NCBI RefSeq assembly: GCF_007859955.1
Contig: NZ_SJPR01000001.1
Span: 1,927,590-1,991,589, forward strand
Source: Botrimarina colliarenosi
Lineage (GTDB): Bacteria; Planctomycetota; Planctomycetia; Pirellulales; Lacipirellulaceae
Direction: 5' to 3'
Length of the DNA: 64,000 nt
In this document: positions 59,827-64,000 of the stretch, piece by piece
How positions within the stretch are numbered: position 1 is the first letter of the stretch
How the letters are laid out: each line of letters opens with the position of its first letter
The notes under the pieces: generated by a model
Seen by the model: only the letters and a program-made list of their open reading frames with translations
The model's database searches: none
Told to the model about the DNA's origin: nothing
Translations under genes and position numbers: made by a program

Positions 59827-59898
59827 GAGCCCTAAGCGTCAGCGCCGGGAGTCAAAGCGGGTACACGGCGCCACTCCCGGCGCTGACGCTTAGGGCTC
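59827..59898. repeat. Palindromic dispersed repeat, copy after cysNC
   Basis: Perfect 26-base arms beginning GAGCCCTAAGCGTCAGCGCC and ending GGCGCTGACGCTTAGGGCTC, with a loop of about 20 bases. Nearly identical to 60479-60550. Confidence 0.85.
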
Positions 59899-59939
59899 CC
59901 CGCTCACGAAATGGTTTGTCCAATGGAAGGACCTTGAGG

Positions 59940-60344
59940 ATGGACGGCCCCAAGCCTAGAAGGCGGCGGTGGTTCGCTCTCCGCTTTGGTCTCGCGACCC
60001 TCTTGTTCCTCACCGCCTGCGTCGCCGGCTATCTGGGCGGCTACGACTACGGGATGCGTCGGGCGCTCGAAGACCAAGGCCCGCTGGCCGTCTCGATGCG
60101 AGTCTATTGGGTCGGCGACCTGATTCAACCGATCGACCATGCTGCCGAACGCGACGTTCTGGATCGTGACTTTGACGAGCTCGTCGATTTGATTACGTCG
60201 ACAGTTTACTCCAATGAATGGAAGTCCGACGACGCCTTTCTGCGCCGGATCCCGGCCGATGAAAGTCTCGTCATCACCTCTCGCAATCGTTGCCACAGCG
60301 AGATTGCCGAGCTGCTAAAACAACTGCGGCGCCCCGTGCCTTGA
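59940..60344 (+). CDS. Hypothetical single-span protein between repeat copies
   Basis: 134 residues from ATG 59940. A basic start (MDGPKPRRRRWFALRFGLA), a transmembrane helix (LATLLFLTACVAGYLGGYDY), then a soluble region (AVSMRVYWVGDLIQPIDHAA, ESLVITSRNRCHSEIAELLK) with a pattern also found near residues 360-460 of the ECF fusion (YLVADIVQ, ILVLKASREASQAVSDYLQ): both read VxxVGDLI/VADIV then a short acidic helix region and VxxSRxxHxxIxxLL. Possibly a shared domain. It is flanked by two copies of a 215-base direct repeat. Confidence 0.6.
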   Translation: MDGPKPRRRRWFALRFGLATLLFLTACVAGYLGGYDYGMRRALEDQGPLAVSMRVYWVGDLIQPIDHAAERDVLDRDFDELVDLITSTVYSNEWKSDDAFLRRIPADESLVITSRNRCHSEIAELLKQLRRPVP

Positions 60345-60369
60345 GCGCGGTGGGTTCGACCTATTTTTT

Positions 60370-60444
60370 GAAGCCGACGAAGAAGACGTTCGAAGAGTGC
60401 GCCGCGAGGTGGCGAAGCTGCTCGAAGAACGCGGGGTCGTCTGA
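60370..60444 (+). pseudogene. Duplicated 3' fragment of cysNC
   Basis: Matches the last 75 or so bases of cysNC (59717-59793), but one base is missing in the GCCGCG-GCGGTG stretch, so the frame shifts: [10 protein letters not shown] is followed by nonsense relative to KLLEERGVV. The stop codon and the flanking repeat are also duplicated. A truncated copy with no start of its own. Confidence 0.8.
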
Positions 60445-60478
60445 TCCAACAAGCGCCCGCCAACCACGATTAGAAAGG

Positions 60479-60550
60479 GAGCCCTAAGCGTCAGCGCCGG
60501 GAGTCGAAGCGGGTACACGGCGCCACTCCCGGCGCTGACGCTTAGGGCTC
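60479..60550. repeat. Palindromic dispersed repeat, second copy
   Basis: Same 26-base arms as 59827-59898, differing by single bases in the loop. Part of the larger direct duplication. Confidence 0.85.
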
Positions 60551-60605
60551 CCCTCCAACGTCGTGGTTCGTCCAACGGAAGGATCGTGGATAGCTAAGCT
60601 TGTTT

Positions 60606-62222
60606 CTAATCGGCCGCATCCGCCTCGATCGTGAAGTGATCGACGTCGACGTACCCCGCTGGCGATGCCTCGCCCTGACAGAAGAGGCCGACCTTCGCGC
60701 CGATCCACTTCCCTTCGCGGGCCTGGAAGACGTCGCCCAGATCGGGCCACGCTTCGCCGTTGCAGCGGGCGCTGAAGCGACACACGCCGCCGTCGCGGAC
60801 CTCGACGCTCAGCTCGACCGTGGCGTTGTCGTCGAGCCGCACGAGGTCGTCGCTCGTTTCGGCCGTCCCGCGTTCGGCGTTTGGGCACGTCTGGCGGACG
60901 ATGCAGAGGCCCCCCGATGACTTCTTCAGGCCGACGTAGGCGTAATCCCTCCCCATGACGACGAGGCCCGCCGTCTCGCCCGACTGCATCGCGCGCGGAT
61001 CGATCACGCAGGTCGCGGTGAACGCCGGCGCCGGGAACTTTTGTAGCAACAGGTGCGGGGCGTCCCACAGGTTGCGGTAGCCGGTGGGGAGCTGCGCGGC
61101 GGTGAGTCGTAGCCAACCGCGCCGGGCGGTCAGCGAGGCCCACTCGCTGCGTGGGTTGGCGTGCCACTGCCATTGCCGGCCGAGCTGCTTGCCGCCGAAC
61201 GTATCGCTCGTCGCGGGGACCTTCACGGGGCCGCCGGCGACGGGCTCAGCGTGATTCAGCACCGGCTGGCCTTCGCCGTCGCCGTCGGGGTCGTCGCCGA
61301 TGACCGGCCAATCATCGACCCACCGCATCGGCTGGAGGTGGACGATGCGGCCGTAGGGCTGCTTCTCTTGGAAGTGGAGGAACCAACTCGAGCCGTCCGG
61401 CGCGTCGACCCACGCGCCTTGGTGCGGGCCGTTGATGGCGGTGTCTCCCTGCGCGAGGACGCGGCGGACCTCGTAGGGGCCGCGGACGTGGCGTGAGCGG
61501 AGGACGATCTGCCAGCCTTCGGCGACGCCGCCGGCCGGGGCGAAGATGTAGTAGTAGCCGTTCCGCTTGTAGAACTTGGGGCCTTCGACCGTCGGGTGCT
61601 CGGCGTGGCCGTCGAAGACGATCCAGCCCTTGTCGATCGCCTTGGTCCCGTCGGCGTTGAGCTCGACCACCGTCAGCAGGCTGTTGACGCCGGCGCGCGA
61701 GTGGGCGAAGGCGTGCACCATGTAAACGCGTCCGTCGTCGTCCCACAGCGGGCAGGCGTCGATGTTGCCGTGCGCCGGCTTCACCAAGACCGGCTTCGTC
61801 CACGCGCCTCCCGGGTTCTGCGTGCGGACCATGTAGACGCCGAGGTCGGGATCGCCCCAGTAGATGTACCACCAGCCGTCGTGGTGGCGGATCGACGGCG
61901 CCCACACGCCGTCACCGTGGCGTGGCGTGTCGAACGTCTTCCCCGCGTATAAACGCGGAAGCGCGTGGTTGACGAGCTCCCAGTTGACGAGGTCGCGCGA
62001 GTGCAGGATTGGCAATCCCGGCACGCAGTTGAACGACGACGCGGTTAGGTAGTAATCGCCGTCGAAGCCCGCCACATCAGGGTCGCTGTAGTCGGCGTAC
62101 AGCACCGGGTTCTGGTAGCCGCCGGCGCCGTCGTCTGGCGACCAGGGGGCGGCTTGCGGGTCCTCCGCCAACACCGTGCCGGCGGGCAGCAACCACAGCA
62201 GCAGAAGGGGTAAGATTCGCAT
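60606..62222 (-). CDS. Exported GH43-family glycosidase (beta-xylosidase/arabinofuranosidase type)
   Basis: 538 residues from ATG 62222. Signal peptide MRILPLLLLWLLPAGTVLAE. Five-bladed propeller with YQNPVLYADYSDPDVAG near 36-52 (general base Asp), WAPSIRHHDGWWYIYWGDPD, GNIDACPLWDDDGRVYM and PTVEGPKFYKRNGYYYIFA (acid Glu), i.e. the GH43 catalytic set. The C-terminal 200 residues form a beta-sandwich (GLVVMGRDYAYVGLKKSSGG, KVGLFCQGEASPAGYVDVDH) like GH43 C2 domains. Digests hemicellulose side chains outside the cytoplasm. Confidence 0.92.
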   Translation of the reverse strand: MRILPLLLLWLLPAGTVLAEDPQAAPWSPDDGAGGYQNPVLYADYSDPDVAGFDGDYYLTASSFNCVPGLPILHSRDLVNWELVNHALPRLYAGKTFDTPRHGDGVWAPSIRHHDGWWYIYWGDPDLGVYMVRTQNPGGAWTKPVLVKPAHGNIDACPLWDDDGRVYMVHAFAHSRAGVNSLLTVVELNADGTKAIDKGWIVFDGHAEHPTVEGPKFYKRNGYYYIFAPAGGVAEGWQIVLRSRHVRGPYEVRRVLAQGDTAINGPHQGAWVDAPDGSSWFLHFQEKQPYGRIVHLQPMRWVDDWPVIGDDPDGDGEGQPVLNHAEPVAGGPVKVPATSDTFGGKQLGRQWQWHANPRSEWASLTARRGWLRLTAAQLPTGYRNLWDAPHLLLQKFPAPAFTATCVIDPRAMQSGETAGLVVMGRDYAYVGLKKSSGGLCIVRQTCPNAERGTAETSDDLVRLDDNATVELSVEVRDGGVCRFSARCNGEAWPDLGDVFQAREGKWIGAKVGLFCQGEASPAGYVDVDHFTIEADAAD

Positions 62223-62356
62223 CGGTACCCGCTGATGAAATTCGCTAGAAAAGTTCGGTCGCCTGTGTAGCTGAGCGCCAGTATAAGCCGGCGCGTGCCG
62301 CCGATGGCTTGGGGTGGCCCCCTCTTGAGACAAGAACGCCCCCTCGGGGGTAGCGA

Positions 62357-63141
62357 TCAATTCGACACGGGGGCCGTGTCGTCGTCGAACGTTTCAATCT
62401 CGCCTTTCACCTCGGAGTCGCCTTTCCCATCGGTGTCGCCAGCGGCCGGAAGGTCGCGCCGGGGGCGGAGGATGATTTTGTCGCCGACCACTTCGAGCGA
62501 CTCGAACCGGCTTAGCACTTTCGCGAATTTGGGGTCGCGATTGATTTTGACCGCCAAGTTCTGGCCGGCGAGCGTCCCAAGCATCCACGGCGGCAGCGGC
62601 GAGCCGTTGACCTTGGCGTCGGCGAGGGTGACCGTCAGCGCGCCGTTGCGCATCGCCACCTCAAAGTCGACCGAGGCGTTGAGGAACCGCCCCCCGCCGC
62701 CAGGCAGCTCGTCCATCGGCAGGCTGAGGTCGCCACCGACGCGGCCGTCCTCAATCCGCAGGAAGACCTTGCCGGCGAGGTCTTTGTTCTCGTTGATCAG
62801 GCCGTTGAGCTCTTCGGCGGTGATCTCGAAGTCGGGCGGCGCCCCGTCCTCGCGTATCGCCTTGGCGAACGCGTCGAAGCGCGCCGTGATCTGCTCGACC
62901 CGCGCGGCGGGCAGTTCGACCACCTCGATCTTGGCCGGCTCCTCGGCCGTGAACTGGTTGATGTAGGCCGCGCCGCGAAGTAGATCGCTAGCGGCACGCC
63001 CACCAGGAGCAGCAGCATCAGGATCGCCGTGATCAGGCAGCCCCAGAACAGGCAGCCCCGGCCTTGCCGCGGTTCGCGCTGCTCGGGCAGGGACTCGGGT
63101 GGCTGCTGGTCGAAACGGGGATCGTCGACACCGAAGGACAT
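62357..63141 (-). pseudogene. Anchored protein gene with a frameshift
   Basis: From ATG 63141: MSFGVDDPRFDQQPPESLPE, a GCLFWGCLITAILMLLLLVG helix and PLAIYFAAR; there the frame leaves coding sense (PTSTSSRPRS...). A different frame resumes exactly there with AYINQFTAEEPAKIEVVELP and runs to the stop at 62357 (FLRIEDGRVGGDLSLPMDEL, GTLAGQNLAVKINRDP). The join is within 62966-62980, in GC-rich GCGGCGCGG. Hence one gene of about 260 residues, split by one base lost or two gained: a true mutation or a sequencing error. Family unknown, with a membrane helix and an exported C-terminus. Confidence 0.75.
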
Positions 63142-63262
63142 CGCGATTCGCGGTGAGCAAGGGGATACGAGGGGGACGGGACCAGCGTAGCACAGCGCGG
63201 CCGCAACACGGAACTTGGGCCCGTGCTTGCCATTCGCGGCCGGCTGGGCGATCTTGGCCGGC

Positions 63263-63535
63263 ATGCCCGACCCCGATTCCGCCACCCGTGATCGCCTCGC
63301 GGTCACCCGAACGAAGCTCGCCAACGAGCGGACGCTGCTCGCCTACATCCGTACGGCGGTGATGCTGGTCGCCTCGGGCGCCACGCTCTGGCGGCTCCAG
63401 CCGACGGGGCCGATCGACCGGACGCTTGGCGCCGTGACGATGGGGGTGGGGCTCGCCGTGCTGGCGGTCGGCCTGTTCCGGTTCTACAGCACGCACGGCG
63501 CGATCGACGGCGATGACGCCCCGCGCGAGGGCTGA
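63263..63535 (+). CDS. DUF202 (YidH-like) membrane protein
   Basis: 90 residues from ATG 63263. RTKLANERTLLAYIRTAVML is the family motif (NERTxLAxIRT), followed by helices VMLVASGATLW and TMGVGLAVLAVGLFRFY. Small inner-membrane proteins of unknown function. Converges on the ClpP-like gene, 8 bases away. Confidence 0.9.
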   Translation: MPDPDSATRDRLAVTRTKLANERTLLAYIRTAVMLVASGATLWRLQPTGPIDRTLGAVTMGVGLAVLAVGLFRFYSTHGAIDGDDAPREG

Positions 63536-63543
63536 GCCCGCCG

Positions 63544-64000
63544 TCAGGCTGCGGCGCGGGGACGGGCGCGTGGTTCCTCGGCCGGTTGATGGACGGGCTG
63601 CGCGATCTCGTCGATCAGCTCCATCTTCAGCGCCTGCTCGGCGTTGAGGTACCACTGGTTGTCGCCGGTCCCGTCGAACCACGACTCGGGCACGTCGGTG
63701 TAGCGGCGGTAGACGTCGCGGAAGCGGTCCAACTCGCGGCGATCGACGTCGAAGTCGTCGCCCGGCTCGAAATCGTTGACGTGCACCGACAGGAGCGTGT
63801 TGGGCGTTGCGGCCCGCTTGCCGGTGGCGGCGGCCAGGATCACCGTGCCGGCCGAGTAGCAGCCCCCAATCGCCGTGACGTTCACCGGCGCCTCGATCGC
63901 ACGCATCGTATCGACGATCGTGAAGGCCGAGTCGACCCAGCCCCCCGACGTGGCGATCCGCAGGTCGATCGGCCGGGCGGGGTCCAACGCGTCGAGATAG
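63544..64000 (-). CDS. ClpP-like serine protease, partial
   Basis: The C-terminal 151 or so residues; the 5' end is outside the window. Seen: DLRIATSGGWVDSAFTIVDT, GGCYSAGTVILAAATGKRAA with the nucleophile Ser in the position of ClpP GxASMG, and TPNTLLSVHVND with His in place of the catalytic MIHQP. After that: WFDGTGDNQWYLNAEQALKM, a divergent handle/tail region, and EPRARPRAAA. The family fold is clear; the oxyanion segment GGCYSAG is unusual for ClpP, so it may belong to a ClpP-like subfamily with a different partner. Confidence 0.82.
   Translation of the reverse strand, partial: YLDALDPARPIDLRIATSGGWVDSAFTIVDTMRAIEAPVNVTAIGGCYSAGTVILAAATGKRAATPNTLLSVHVNDFEPGDDFDVDRRELDRFRDVYRRYTDVPESWFDGTGDNQWYLNAEQALKMELIDEIAQPVHQPAEEPRARPRAAA

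Overview
The window is a contiguous piece of a GC-rich bacterial chromosome that I read as a planctomycete, most likely Pirellulales (inference). The reasons are a YTV-repeat cysteine-rich wall protein, a DUF1559 pseudopilin-like protein, an ECF sigma factor fused to a huge membrane and extracytoplasmic-type tail, a receptor Ser/Thr kinase with a Cache-like sensor, and a CysN-CysC fusion. Both ends cut genes: dnaN at the left and a ClpP-like protease at the right.

Layout. 0-4 kb (mostly minus strand): dnaN (partial), a short dnaA and a cysteine desulfurase, i.e. the replication-initiation neighbourhood. 4-5.5 kb: scpB and small proteins. 5.5-13 kb (minus): argH, a secreted HEAT protein, a sigma-54 activator without receiver, a RelE-type toxin-antitoxin pair, hemX/ccsA-like and hemA, with very short gaps or ATGA overlaps across much of the run. 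13-20 kb: three small membrane proteins and an 1825-residue ECF sigma fusion. 20-29 kb: a 39-residue Ala/Lys/Pro peptide, a receptor kinase, carB and carA in convergent orientation, and a zinc-type metallopeptidase. 29-33 kb: a CHASE3-PAS hybrid histidine kinase divergent from an ANTAR response regulator.

33-49.6 kb is the most interesting part. Almost every gene belongs to a family typical of general stress regulons elsewhere: DUF3309, YqaE/Pmp3, GlgB-like, PRC-barrel, DUF1328, PA2169/DUF2383, ExoD, DUF4112, Dps, YqjE, DUF883-like, CsbD, AI-2E and DUF502. Eight transcription starts in this cluster carry sigma-54 (-24/-12) type promoter sequences, and a dyad of the form GGYCGC-N3-GCGRCC lies upstream of each. 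The cluster encodes its own NtrC-type regulator and a hybrid histidine kinase with an HPt domain, in two of these putative transcription units. I propose a self-contained, autoregulated sigma-54 stress island.

49.6-64 kb: an S9 peptidase, the YTV protein, an FKBP isomerase, a DUF1559 protein, the cysD-cysNC sulfate activation operon, a duplicated cysC tail flanking a small gene, a GH43 glycosidase, a frameshifted membrane protein, a DUF202 protein and the partial ClpP-like gene.

Dispersed palindromic repeats with arms like GAGCCCTAAGCGTCAGCGCC or ends GGCGAGCC/GGCTCGCC occur throughout. They lie mostly between genes, but also in frame inside carB and inside the ECF fusion, where they add peptide to the product.
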